9,470 nucleotides of DNA. Origin: Candidatus Dormiibacterota bacterium. Lineage in GTDB: Bacteria; Chloroflexota; Dormibacteria; Aeolococcales; Aeolococcaceae. Numbering within the stretch: position 1 is the stretch's first letter; the number at the start of each line of letters is the position of its first letter. Below, in pieces: positions 1 through 6,555 of this stretch. The translations under genes and the position numbers were made by a program. Location of the stretch: positions 1 to 9,470 of the forward strand of contig JAFALX010000150.1 in NCBI GenBank assembly GCA_019234035.1, in the 5' to 3' direction. The notes under the pieces were generated by a model, which was given only the letters and a program-made list of their open reading frames with translations, had not been told where the DNA came from and ran no database searches.

Positions 1-560
1 CCGAGCTGGACATCGACGGCAAGACGGTGTGCGACATCGGTGCCGGCACCGGCCGCTTCTCGCTCCTGGCGGCACCGCGCGCCCGGCTGGTCATCGCGAT
101 CGACGGCGTGCCCGGGCTGCTGGAGAGACTCGCGTCTCGCGCGAAGCTTCTCGGCTGCACGAACATTGCGATGCGCCGCGCGGCCTTCACCGCGCTGCCG
201 CTGGGAGATGCGACGGTGGACGTGGCGGTCGCGTGCTCCGCGTTCACCACAGAGGCACCGCACGGCGGCGATGCCGCAGTTGACGAAGCAGAACGCATTG
301 TCCGGCCTGGAGGCGAGGTGGCCATCATCTGGCCGGAAGACCCACGCTGGCTCCAGGCGCGCGGCTATGAGTACATCCAGATGCGCGCCGACGGAGCCGT
401 GCACTTCCGAGACGTGGCAACGGCGTATCGGTTGTGTGCAGAGTACTACTCGGAGTCGGCAGCAGAGTGGGTGCGCGCGAGCCGTACCGCTGACGTCCCC
501 TACAGCGTCCTTGGTGTGCGTCCACCCGCCGACATGTGCATTCGCCGCATCCCCGGGTGA
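1..560 (+). CDS. Class I SAM-dependent methyltransferase, 5' end outside window
   Basis: The reading frame is open from base 3 and runs to TGA at 558-560, giving 185 visible residues. SAM-binding motif I (VCDIGAGTGRF) sits at visible residues 9-19. The acidic residue ending strand beta-2 follows (VIAIDG), then a motif II/III-like stretch (LPLGDATVDVAVACSAF) and the post-motif RIVRPGGEVAIIWPE. This is the usual order of a Methyltransf_11/25-type Rossmann fold. A GTG at 27 lies inside motif I (it encodes the V of VCDIG), so it is not the start, and the true N-terminus must lie upstream. The short C-terminal part after the fold carries no recognised domain. The acceptor substrate cannot be read from the sequence; a small molecule, lipid or sugar is possible. 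It converges on the next gene with 22 bases between stops. The fold is secure; substrate and pathway are unknown. Confidence 0.85.
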   Translation, partial: ELDIDGKTVCDIGAGTGRFSLLAAPRARLVIAIDGVPGLLERLASRAKLLGCTNIAMRRAAFTALPLGDATVDVAVACSAFTTEAPHGGDAAVDEAERIVRPGGEVAIIWPEDPRWLQARGYEYIQMRADGAVHFRDVATAYRLCAEYYSESAAEWVRASRTADVPYSVLGVRPPADMCIRRIPG

Positions 561-582
561 ACGACCACGCGACGAGTGGCGG

Positions 583-1773
583 TCAGCTGAGCGTCGGGCT
601 GTTTCGTCGCGTCCGGCACGCGTCGATGATCTCGTCGATGCGCGACCGCGAGGCATCGCGCGAGAAAACGTAGAACGCGCGGCGCGCCGGTGTCGCACGG
701 AGCACCGGGTCGAAGCCGTCGTGCAGCGCCTGTTCGATGTCGGTCTCGCGGCGCAGCCCGGTCGCCGTGAACAGCTGCTCCCACCATCGTGAGCCCGCCC
801 AGACGAGGTGGCCGTGCAGCGGATACCCGTCGTCATCCACCTCCAGGTGGTGGAACGGTTGGTTGGCCTCGATGTCATCGATCCAGGACGGTATGTGCGG
901 TTCCCAGATGGTCCCGTACACGCGGTCCTCGCCGAAGGTGGGGACATTGGCGAACACGAATCCGCCGGGCTGGGTCAGCTGCGTGACACGCGCGATGTAG
1001 GTGTCGAGGCGGTTGGGATTGAAGTGCTCGAAGATGTCGAGCCCGAACACGAGGTCGTAATCAGCGCCGACATCGACGCCGAGCAGGTCTCCGCGGTATA
1101 TGCGAGGACGTACTCGTGCCTCAGCCTGCCGGATCGCCGCGGCGCTGATCTCGACACCCGCTGCGTCGATATCGCGATCGAGGAGACCGGATATGACGGC
1201 GCCGCTCGAACAACCGACTTCGAGCACGCGGCGCGGATGCAGGCACGACAGCATCTCGGCCATCGTGCGCTTGTCGCTGTCGATGCCGAGTGTCCAGATA
1301 CCGGGCTTCTCGTAGTAGTCGTACTCGAGAATGCAGCGTTCCAGCCAGTCGAAGTCCGCGGCTTCACGCGCAGCGAAGACCGTCTGCTCACCTCCGTGCA
1401 GCGTGTGCACGGTCTCGTAGCTCTCAGGACGAAGCTCGCGCAGATTCTGGATCTGAAAGCGCTCGGCGAGCACGCGGTTCATCGACTCCTCTGAGAGCGC
1501 CAGCCGCACGAGCACCTCGTTCCGGCTCATCCCCTGACGGAGGAGCGCGCCATACGAGGACAGCCCGCTCGGGTCGGCCTCTCTGCGCAGGGTCAGCCGG
1601 TAGGCATCCCGCAGAAATGCTTCGTCGGAGCGCAGATCGACGAGCGAGCGCACGCGCTCCGTGCCGCCCCGCCCGCGCCGGCGCAGTCGCGAGACAAAGG
1701 AGAGCAGCTGGTCTCCCGTCTGCCCCCGGCGCAGCTGACGTACGGCCCCGCCGATTGCATTCCGATCAGGCAT
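583..1773 (-). CDS. DUF4214 domain fused to a class I SAM methyltransferase
   Basis: A 396-residue protein. Residues about 52-95 match the DUF4214 pattern (FLRDAYRLTLRREADPSGL, then GMSRNEVLVRLALSEE), a small helical domain common in secreted and glycan-associated proteins. After a linker, residues 182-275 form a Methyltransf_23-like Rossmann fold: motif I VLEVGCSSGA at 183-192, acidic VEIS at 207-210, DLVFGLDIFEHF at 240-251 and LTQPGGFVFANVP at 266-278. The C-terminal third is rich in Trp, His and acidic residues (WEPHIPSWIDD, GHLVWAGSRWWEQLF), as in sugar- or lipid-modifying members. The start is ATG at 1773. The frame stays open upstream to 2058, but that extension reads as low-quality protein (Cys/Arg/Val-rich, no domain). 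No Shine-Dalgarno precedes 1773, while a TAGAGT box ends 8 bases before it, consistent with a leaderless mRNA. GTG at 1779 is an alternative. A role in surface-polysaccharide methylation is inferred from the domain pairing and neighbours. Confidence 0.85.
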   Translation of the reverse strand: MPDRNAIGGAVRQLRRGQTGDQLLSFVSRLRRRGRGGTERVRSLVDLRSDEAFLRDAYRLTLRREADPSGLSSYGALLRQGMSRNEVLVRLALSEESMNRVLAERFQIQNLRELRPESYETVHTLHGGEQTVFAAREAADFDWLERCILEYDYYEKPGIWTLGIDSDKRTMAEMLSCLHPRRVLEVGCSSGAVISGLLDRDIDAAGVEISAAAIRQAEARVRPRIYRGDLLGVDVGADYDLVFGLDIFEHFNPNRLDTYIARVTQLTQPGGFVFANVPTFGEDRVYGTIWEPHIPSWIDDIEANQPFHHLEVDDDGYPLHGHLVWAGSRWWEQLFTATGLRRETDIEQALHDGFDPVLRATPARRAFYVFSRDASRSRIDEIIDACRTRRNSPTLS

Positions 1774-1781
1774 GAGCACGG

Positions 1782-1787
1782 ACTCTA
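1782..1787 (-). promoter_or_regulatory. Candidate -10 box (TAGAGT) of a leaderless promoter
   Basis: Read on the minus strand this is TAGAGT, a fit to TANNNT, and it ends 8 bases before the ATG at 1773. That spacing puts the likely transcription start at or within a base or two of the A of ATG, as in leaderless mRNAs. A GACA-containing -35-like element (GGGACA, 1812-1807) lies 19 bases upstream, longer than ideal. The hexamer alone could occur by chance. Confidence 0.4.
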
Positions 1788-1800
1788 GACGAGGTGCGGG

Positions 1801-1824
1801 GTCGTTTGTCCCTCGCACAACGAC
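1801..1824. promoter_or_regulatory. Inverted repeat, candidate operator
   Basis: GTCGTTTGT and ACAACGAC flank a 7-base spacer: eight complementary pairs with one extra T in the left arm. It covers the expected -35 area of the candidate minus-strand promoter, the usual place for a repressor or activator site. There is no T-run after it, so it is not an obvious terminator, and no regulator gene is present in the window. Chance occurrence in 300 bases is possible. Confidence 0.35.
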
Positions 1825-2070
1825 GCCTGCAGCCACCAAACGCGACCGATGCCCGCCTACCACCACGTTGTTGCCGGGCCATGACGGCGATGAAACAGTC
1901 ACTCGGACAGCGCAGCCACGGCCTGTCGGACAACAGCCGACGAGATGGAAATGACCCGTCACGAACCAGTTGTCACCGATTTCAGCGTCGCGCGTCGACT
2001 CCAGGCTTGAGCCGTAACCGGAGCAGCAGCGTCGCACCGCTGGCTGCGCCCGCATCACGACCTCATCACC

Positions 2071-2075
2071 AGGAG
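2071..2075 (+). promoter_or_regulatory. Ribosome binding site (AGGAG) for the metzincin-like protease gene
   Basis: AGGAG lies 7 bases before the ATG at 2083, a standard Shine-Dalgarno position. It fixes this start, which also gives a signal-peptide-like N-terminus (MGPRRRTTHRGR followed by a hydrophobic run). Confidence 0.8.
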
Positions 2076-2082
2076 TCTGTCA

Positions 2083-4263
2083 ATGGGTCCCCGCCGGCGC
2101 ACAACACACCGAGGTCGCGCGTACGTGCTCGCAGCGTTCGCCGTCGTGATCGGCACGTCGTCCGCATCGCTCGCAGCATCCACGGTTTCGACAAGTGCTG
2201 CGTCGCCGTCAGTGAGCGCCACGCCGCAGGCGCAGGGCAACGCGCCGCATGCTGTGACGATCCCCAGCGAATGCCAGAGTGCCTCGGCGTTCGTCGACGT
2301 TGCGTGGCAGGGACCGAGCTGCCAGGCACACGGTCACCTCGTGGTGCGGTTGAACAGTGGCAGGGCGATCACCGTGGCGCCGGCCGACACCATCCGGGCC
2401 CTGAGCGCCACTGCCGCCGCATCCGCGTCGACGGCGGTGGCGGCGAGCACGACCGGCGTGTGTGCGGACCCCGCGACCCACGCCCACGTCGAGCTCTACT
2501 ACGCGCACTTCGCCGGCCAGGCCGACAACTTTGGTGCGCACGTCAGCGACCTCCAGAACATGTTCAACCTGGTCGACCAGAACTACATCGACTACGACTC
2601 GAAGTCGTACGGCGGCCCCGACATGCACCTGTTCGTCGAGTGCGCCGGTGATGGCAATCCCGCCATCCACGACATCGCACTGTCCACGACCCAGGGAAGC
2701 ACCAGCTTCTCGACGATCGTGAGCGACATGCAGAACCAGGGCCACAACAGCTCGCTGGCGCACTACTGGGTCTGGACCGACGGCAACCCGACGTCCGGCT
2801 ACGCGGGACAGAGCAGCGTCATCGGTGATGACTCCGCGAGCGCCAACAACGCGATCAATTCCTCGAACGCGTACTCGGTGAACTACGGATACAGCGCTGC
2901 CGGCGGTGGCGCCGGGATCTTTGCGCACGAGAACGGGCATGCCATGGGGGCCGTGCAGCTGAGCGCGCCCGACAGCACGGGCGCATGGCACTGCACCGAC
3001 GGGACCGACGTCATGTGCTACAACGACGGCGGTCCGGCTGCGGGCGGGTACACGAGCGGCGACTGCCCCAGCGCCCCCAACGGCACGTCGATCCTCGACT
3101 GTCATCGCGACAATTACTTCAACCCGTGCCCCGCGTCCGGCAGCTACCTGTCGAACCACTGGGACATCGCCAGCACGTATGACGCATGGGTGCAGATCAG
3201 CGCCGCGCCGTCCTCCATCGCCTTCGATCAACCGTCATCCACGGTGATTCACGGAACCCCCGCGGTGCTCGACACGCTGGTGACCGGTGCCTATTGCGGG
3301 GGTGGGACGGTGACGTTCACATCCGGCGGCACGACTCTGGGGACCGCGTCCGTGCAGTCCAACGGCATCGCGTCACTCCCGCTGGGGTCGTTCGATGTCG
3401 GCACCTACACGATCAGCGCAAGCTTTGGCGGCTCCGCGTGGGCCGCAGCAAGCTCGACATCATCGCCGGTCACCGTGTCGGTGATCGCGGCACCGTACAA
3501 CACCCTCGACGTGATGAACGAGTACGGCGGTGCCGTTCCCGTCCCCGGTTCGGCGGTGGGCACCGTGCCGAACCAGTGGGGCTGGCCCATCGCTCGCGGC
3601 ATCGCCCTCGATTCGAGCGGCAGCGGCGGCTACGTGCTCGACGGCTGGGGCGGCGTTCACGCGTTCGGCACAGCACCACCCGTGCTCGAGACCGGCTACT
3701 GGCCGTACTGGGACATCGCGCGCGGCATCGTGCTGCGCGCTGACGGAAAGAGCGGCTACGTGCTCGATGGCTTCGGGGGCATCCACCCGTTCGGCGCCGC
3801 CGGCGACATGCCGCCGAGCGTCAGCCAGACCGGGTATTGGGCGGGATGGGACATCGCGCGGGCCATCGTGCTGCGCTCCGACGGCGTCAGCGGCTACGTG
3901 CTCGACGGGTGGGGCGGCGTCTTCCCGTTCGGCGGCGCGCCCAACGTCGGCATCACCGGGTACTGGCCCACCTGGAGCATCGTCCGCGGCATCGTGCTGA
4001 ACCCCGGCACCAACAGCGGATACGTGCTCGACGGCCTCGGCGCCCTGCATCCCTTCGGCGGCGCCCCCAACGTCACCATCACCGCCTACTGGTCGGGCTG
4101 GGACATCGCTCGCGCGGTGGTTTCGGTTCCGAACACGCCCGATGAGGGCTGGGTGCTCGACGGTCTGGGTGGACTGCACCCATATGGCGGCGCACCGCTC
4201 GTCGGCGCGTCAAGTAGCGGATACTGGGGCGCGGACGAGGCCCGCGCCATTGCGGCGTCGTGA
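2083..4263 (+). CDS. Secreted metzincin-like zinc protease with Ig-like domain and C-terminal LDGxGG repeats
   Basis: A 726-residue exported protein. Residues 1-32 form a signal peptide: Arg-rich start, hydrophobic AYVLAAFAVVIG, cleavage near SLAAS. After an Ala/Ser-rich pro-region (about 33-125) comes a protease-like domain (about 126-372) with HENGHAMGAVQ at 282-292, an HExxHxxG zinc motif, and a DVMCY Met-turn at 309-313. Several Cys residues could form disulfides (304, 312, 328, 340, 349). The third metzincin ligand position is Gln292; Asp297 or His303 may replace it. Residues about 376-467 are a bacterial Ig-like domain of the Big_3_5 type (GTVTFTSGGTTLG, then VGTYTISASFGG). Residues about 472-726 are six repeats alternating GYVLDGWGGVHAFG-like and WDIARGIVL-like elements. 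Close relatives, as recalled, are actinobacterial secreted proteases with HExxHNLGAVQ and VMCY motifs. It is the first gene of a four-gene run. Activity is likely but unproven given the ligand substitution; the target is unknown. Confidence 0.85.
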   Translation: MGPRRRTTHRGRAYVLAAFAVVIGTSSASLAASTVSTSAASPSVSATPQAQGNAPHAVTIPSECQSASAFVDVAWQGPSCQAHGHLVVRLNSGRAITVAPADTIRALSATAAASASTAVAASTTGVCADPATHAHVELYYAHFAGQADNFGAHVSDLQNMFNLVDQNYIDYDSKSYGGPDMHLFVECAGDGNPAIHDIALSTTQGSTSFSTIVSDMQNQGHNSSLAHYWVWTDGNPTSGYAGQSSVIGDDSASANNAINSSNAYSVNYGYSAAGGGAGIFAHENGHAMGAVQLSAPDSTGAWHCTDGTDVMCYNDGGPAAGGYTSGDCPSAPNGTSILDCHRDNYFNPCPASGSYLSNHWDIASTYDAWVQISAAPSSIAFDQPSSTVIHGTPAVLDTLVTGAYCGGGTVTFTSGGTTLGTASVQSNGIASLPLGSFDVGTYTISASFGGSAWAAASSTSSPVTVSVIAAPYNTLDVMNEYGGAVPVPGSAVGTVPNQWGWPIARGIALDSSGSGGYVLDGWGGVHAFGTAPPVLETGYWPYWDIARGIVLRADGKSGYVLDGFGGIHPFGAAGDMPPSVSQTGYWAGWDIARAIVLRSDGVSGYVLDGWGGVFPFGGAPNVGITGYWPTWSIVRGIVLNPGTNSGYVLDGLGALHPFGGAPNVTITAYWSGWDIARAVVSVPNTPDEGWVLDGLGGLHPYGGAPLVGASSSGYWGADEARAIAAS
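3496..4260 (+). repeat. Six protein-level repeats of the LDGxGG/WDIAR type (42-46 residue period)
   Basis: LDG elements occur at residues 475-489 (degenerate: LDVMNEYGGAVPVPG), 516-529, 558-571, 604-617, 646-659 and 689-702, so the period is 42-46 residues (about 126-138 bases). Each is followed by a WDIAR element: WPIARGIAL, WDIARGIVL, WDIARAIVL, WSIVRGIVL, WDIARAVV and the terminal ADEARAIAAS. The array starts with an LDG half and ends with a WDIAR half. DNA copies are similar but not identical, for example tacgtgctcgacgg at 3631, 3896 and 4021, which indicates old duplications held by selection on the protein. Confidence 0.85.
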
Positions 4264-4298
4264 CCGCGTAGACCTGTCACACGGGTAGCGGAGCATTC

Positions 4299-4304
4299 GG
4301 GAGG
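4299..4304 (+). promoter_or_regulatory. Ribosome binding site (GGGAGG) that favours a CTG start
   Basis: GGGAGG is the only strong Shine-Dalgarno sequence before the C39-like gene. It ends 6 bases before an in-frame CTG at 4311 but 24 bases before the first conventional start, TTG at 4329. No ATG or GTG in this frame lies between the upstream in-frame stop at 4269 and position 4329. Confidence 0.65.
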
Positions 4305-4310
4305 ATCACC

Positions 4311-6542
4311 CTGATCGACGGGCGCCGTTTGGCGGTGGTGGCGGCCGTGATTCTGGCGCTGACCGCGGTCGCGCCGGCGATGCGCGCCGCGGCGGCACCC
4401 AGCGCCCAGCCGGGTGGCGTCGTGCTCGACGGCTGGGGCGGGCTGCACACATTCGGCGGCTTCACGCTCGCCCAAACAGGCGCGCCGTACTGGTACGGAT
4501 GGGACATCGCGCGAGCGATGGTCATCCGCGACGACGGTTCCGGCGGCTGGACCCTCGATGGGTATGGCGGCATCCATGCGTTCGGCGCCGCCGCTCCCAT
4601 CACAACACCGGTGTGGACCAACGGCGTCGACGACGCGCGCGACTTTGCGGTGACGTCGTTCGACCAGAGCGGACTTCCCACCGGCGCTGCGGGCTATCTG
4701 CTCACGGCCGACGGCGTGGTGCATGCGTGGGGCGGCGCACCCGCTCTGTCCGTGCCGGCGACGTGGCCGGGCCAGGACATGGCGCAAGGCCTGCTGGTGC
4801 ACTTCAACGGCGCCACACCCGACGGCGCCTGGATCCTGCTCACCGACGGGTCGATCGAGAGCGTGGGCGCGGCGCCGCCGATCTCCCTGCAGGACGAGCG
4901 CGTCCCGCCGGGCTGGCGGCACCTGCACGCCAACGCCGACGGGACGATGTGGGCGGTGGATGGGTGGGGCGTCACCGCAGGCGCCGGCGCGGGGTCGACG
5001 CCCGCGGCAGCACCGGAGACGCAGAGCTGGGCCGGCTACAGCGACTGGGGCGGCTGGAACATCCTGCGCGACCTTTATGTCAGCCCGCTCCCATCCGGGG
5101 CAGCGCCGACGACAACCGCACAGCCGGTGAGCACGGCCGCCGTCACGGCGTACCGCGACGCGTACCGTCCGCCGGGTGGGGTGACGCTCGACGGCTACGG
5201 CGGCCTGCACACCTTCGGCGGATATCCGCTGAACAACAGCGGCGCCTCGTACTGGCCCGGCTGGGACATCGCGCAAGCGCTCGTGCTGCAGCCGCAGGGC
5301 GTCGGCGGCTGGACGCTCGACGGCGACGGCGGCATTCACGCGTTCGGCGGCGCTCAGGGCATCAGTGACGAGCCCTACTGGCAGGGATGGGACATCGCGC
5401 GCGACGTCGTCATGACCTCACGTGACACGCATGGCAACATCGACGGGCGGCAGGGATACGTGCTGGATGGGTGGGGCGGGGTGCACGCGTTCGGAGGCGC
5501 GCCGCAGCTGGCAACTCCTCAGTACTGGGAGGGATGGGACATCGCCCGCGGCCTCGATGTGCACCTCAGCAGCTCGGGAACGCCGGATGGCGTGCTCGTC
5601 ATCGATGCGTACGGCGGCCTGCACTACAGCGGGGCGTATCCGCAGGTGACAGCACCGGCCTACCACGATGGGCAGGAGACGTACGAGCGCATGCAGCGCA
5701 CGTCCGACGGACACCTGTATGCCGTGACCCATTTCGGTATCGCCGTGAGCCTCGGGAGCGAGGACATCACGACGGCCCCATGGCCGTCGCCGTCGCTGGC
5801 GCCGCACTGGAGCGGCTATGCGGACTGGGGTGTCTGGGACATCATTCGCGACGTGGCGCTGGGGCGCACCGACAACGGCAGCATCTCGCCGCAACCGCTG
5901 AGCCTGGCGGCGACCAACGCGCTGCAGGATCGCGAGATCACGCTCTCTGCGCGGACCCTCAACGCTCCGGCGATCCGGCAGGACATGCCGCTGGATTGCG
6001 AGTCGGCATCGACTGCTGCGGCACTGAATCTCGTGGGCAGCGGCGCGTCGCAGGACTGGGTGTTCTCGCAGCTGCCTGTCGACGCGCGACCACCTGTGAT
6101 GAGTGGTGGCGTGCCCGCGATCTGGGGCGACGCATGGACGAGCTTCGTGGGCAATGTGTGGGGCTCGGAGCCGGGGTTCACCGGATACGGCGTGTACTAC
6201 GGGCCCATCGCGTCTGTGGTCAGCGAAACCGGTCACGCGGTCTGGGGCGGCCAGGACTGGACGCTGGGCGACATGATGGCGGAGATCGACCGCGGCCACC
6301 CGGTGATCATCTGGGTCAGCGACTCGTGGCGGTTCTCACCGACGTCGACGTGGACCGGGTTCGACGGTGTCACTGTTCCGTACACAACGACGGACCACAC
6401 GGTGTTGCTGTACGGCGTCGACCCCGGCGCAGGGACGATCTCGCTGATGGATGTGGGGACCGGCACGTACCGGACGTTCAGCTGGGGTCAGTTCGCGTCC
6501 TTCATGGCGACCTGGGCAAACATGGCGGTGGCCGTCAGCTAG
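4311..6542 (+). CDS. Secreted C39-like cysteine peptidase with two tandem LDGxGG repeat blocks
   Basis: 743 residues if started at CTG 4311; 737 from TTG 4329. CTG is preferred because it sits 6 bases after GGGAGG and adds a charged n-region (IDGRR) to the hydrophobic LAVVAAVILALTAV, making a normal signal peptide cut near AAAAPS. Numbering from CTG, residues about 35-258 and 289-518 are two copies of a five-unit repeat block. Residues about 545-743 form a Peptidase_C39_2-like domain: QDMPLDCESASTAAALN (Cys563), GYGVYYGPIA, GHPVIIWVSDSW, DHTVLLYGVD (His696) and SLMDVGTGTYRTFSW (Asp714), ending WANMAVAVS. Cys, His and Asp are all present in the order of the papain-like C39 triad, as in YvpB-type proteins. 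The gene follows the HExxH protease gene by 47 bases and shares its repeats. Extracellular peptidase activity is inferred; the substrate is unknown, and a glycopeptide or cell-wall target is possible. Confidence 0.85.
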   Translation: MIDGRRLAVVAAVILALTAVAPAMRAAAAPSAQPGGVVLDGWGGLHTFGGFTLAQTGAPYWYGWDIARAMVIRDDGSGGWTLDGYGGIHAFGAAAPITTPVWTNGVDDARDFAVTSFDQSGLPTGAAGYLLTADGVVHAWGGAPALSVPATWPGQDMAQGLLVHFNGATPDGAWILLTDGSIESVGAAPPISLQDERVPPGWRHLHANADGTMWAVDGWGVTAGAGAGSTPAAAPETQSWAGYSDWGGWNILRDLYVSPLPSGAAPTTTAQPVSTAAVTAYRDAYRPPGGVTLDGYGGLHTFGGYPLNNSGASYWPGWDIAQALVLQPQGVGGWTLDGDGGIHAFGGAQGISDEPYWQGWDIARDVVMTSRDTHGNIDGRQGYVLDGWGGVHAFGGAPQLATPQYWEGWDIARGLDVHLSSSGTPDGVLVIDAYGGLHYSGAYPQVTAPAYHDGQETYERMQRTSDGHLYAVTHFGIAVSLGSEDITTAPWPSPSLAPHWSGYADWGVWDIIRDVALGRTDNGSISPQPLSLAATNALQDREITLSARTLNAPAIRQDMPLDCESASTAAALNLVGSGASQDWVFSQLPVDARPPVMSGGVPAIWGDAWTSFVGNVWGSEPGFTGYGVYYGPIASVVSETGHAVWGGQDWTLGDMMAEIDRGHPVIIWVSDSWRFSPTSTWTGFDGVTVPYTTTDHTVLLYGVDPGAGTISLMDVGTGTYRTFSWGQFASFMATWANMAVAVS
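4413..5084 (+). repeat. First large repeat block of the C39-like protein
   Basis: It begins GGVVLDGWGGLHTFGG and ends WAGYSDWGGWNILRDL. It contains five LDG-type elements (clear: LDGWGGLHTFG, LDGYGGIHAFG; degenerate: TADGVVHAWGG, LTDGSIESVG, VDGWGVTAGAG). These alternate with five WDIAR-type elements (WYGWDIARAM, TNGVDDARDF, WPGQDMAQGL, PGWRHLHANADG, WGGWNILRDL). It aligns along its whole length with the block at 5175-5864. Confidence 0.85.
5175..5864 (+). repeat. Second large repeat block of the C39-like protein
   Basis: It begins GGVTLDGYGGLHTFGG and ends WSGYADWGVWDIIRDV. It is offset from the first block by 254 residues at the start and 260 at the end. Shared local features include DGAWIL/DGVLVI, DGTMWAVDGWG/DGHLYAVTHFG and the closing WxGYxDWGxWxIxRD. 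The third LDG unit is regular here (LDGWGGVHAFGG) but degenerate in the first block, so the two copies have diverged independently since duplication. Confidence 0.85.
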
Positions 6543-6555
6543 TGCTGCGGCACTG

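Larger units (their letters stand above)
1774..2082. other. Divergent intergenic region between methyltransferase and protease genes
   Basis: These 309 bases separate two divergent genes and must carry promoters for both. On the minus side there is a TANNNT box (1782-1787) and an inverted repeat (1801-1824). A second, weaker hairpin is GTCGG-N7-CCGAC at 1925-1941. On the plus side only the AGGAG at 2071-2075 is clear. TTGTCA at 1970-1975 and TTGAGC at 2007-2012 resemble -35 boxes, but neither has a TANNNT box at proper spacing, so the promoter of the protease gene is not identified. Frames open on both strands here have no recognisable protein character. No tRNA, riboswitch or small gene was recognised. 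Confidence 0.6.

Noticed and set aside
561..584. Bidirectional terminator between the two convergent methyltransferase genes
   Set aside because: Only a 4-base stem (CCAC/GTGG, loop 7) or a badly bulged longer one can be drawn, with no T-run on either strand.
1923..1941. Hairpin GTCGG-N7-CCGAC as an operator
   Set aside because: Only five pairs in GC-rich DNA and not placed against a recognisable promoter; recorded within the intergenic region only.
1774..2058. N-terminal extension of the DUF4214-methyltransferase up to 2058
   Set aside because: The 95 added residues have no domain or conserved character and would fill the intergenic region needed for two promoters; ATG 1773 gives a sensible protein.
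4086..5339. Minus-strand open frame (417 residues) across the end of one repeat gene and the start of the next
   Set aside because: It crosses two well-supported plus-strand genes and reads as Arg/Ala/His-rich reverse shadow of the repeats.
3496..5864. CRISPR array or DNA-level tandem repeat
   Set aside because: The periodicity of about 126-150 bases is in the protein; copies are imperfect at DNA level, in frame and without unique spacers.
6451..6555. Upstream GTG start for the lipoprotein, inside the C39-like gene
   Set aside because: It would overlap the peptidase domain by more than 90 bases and place the lipobox far from the N-terminus.
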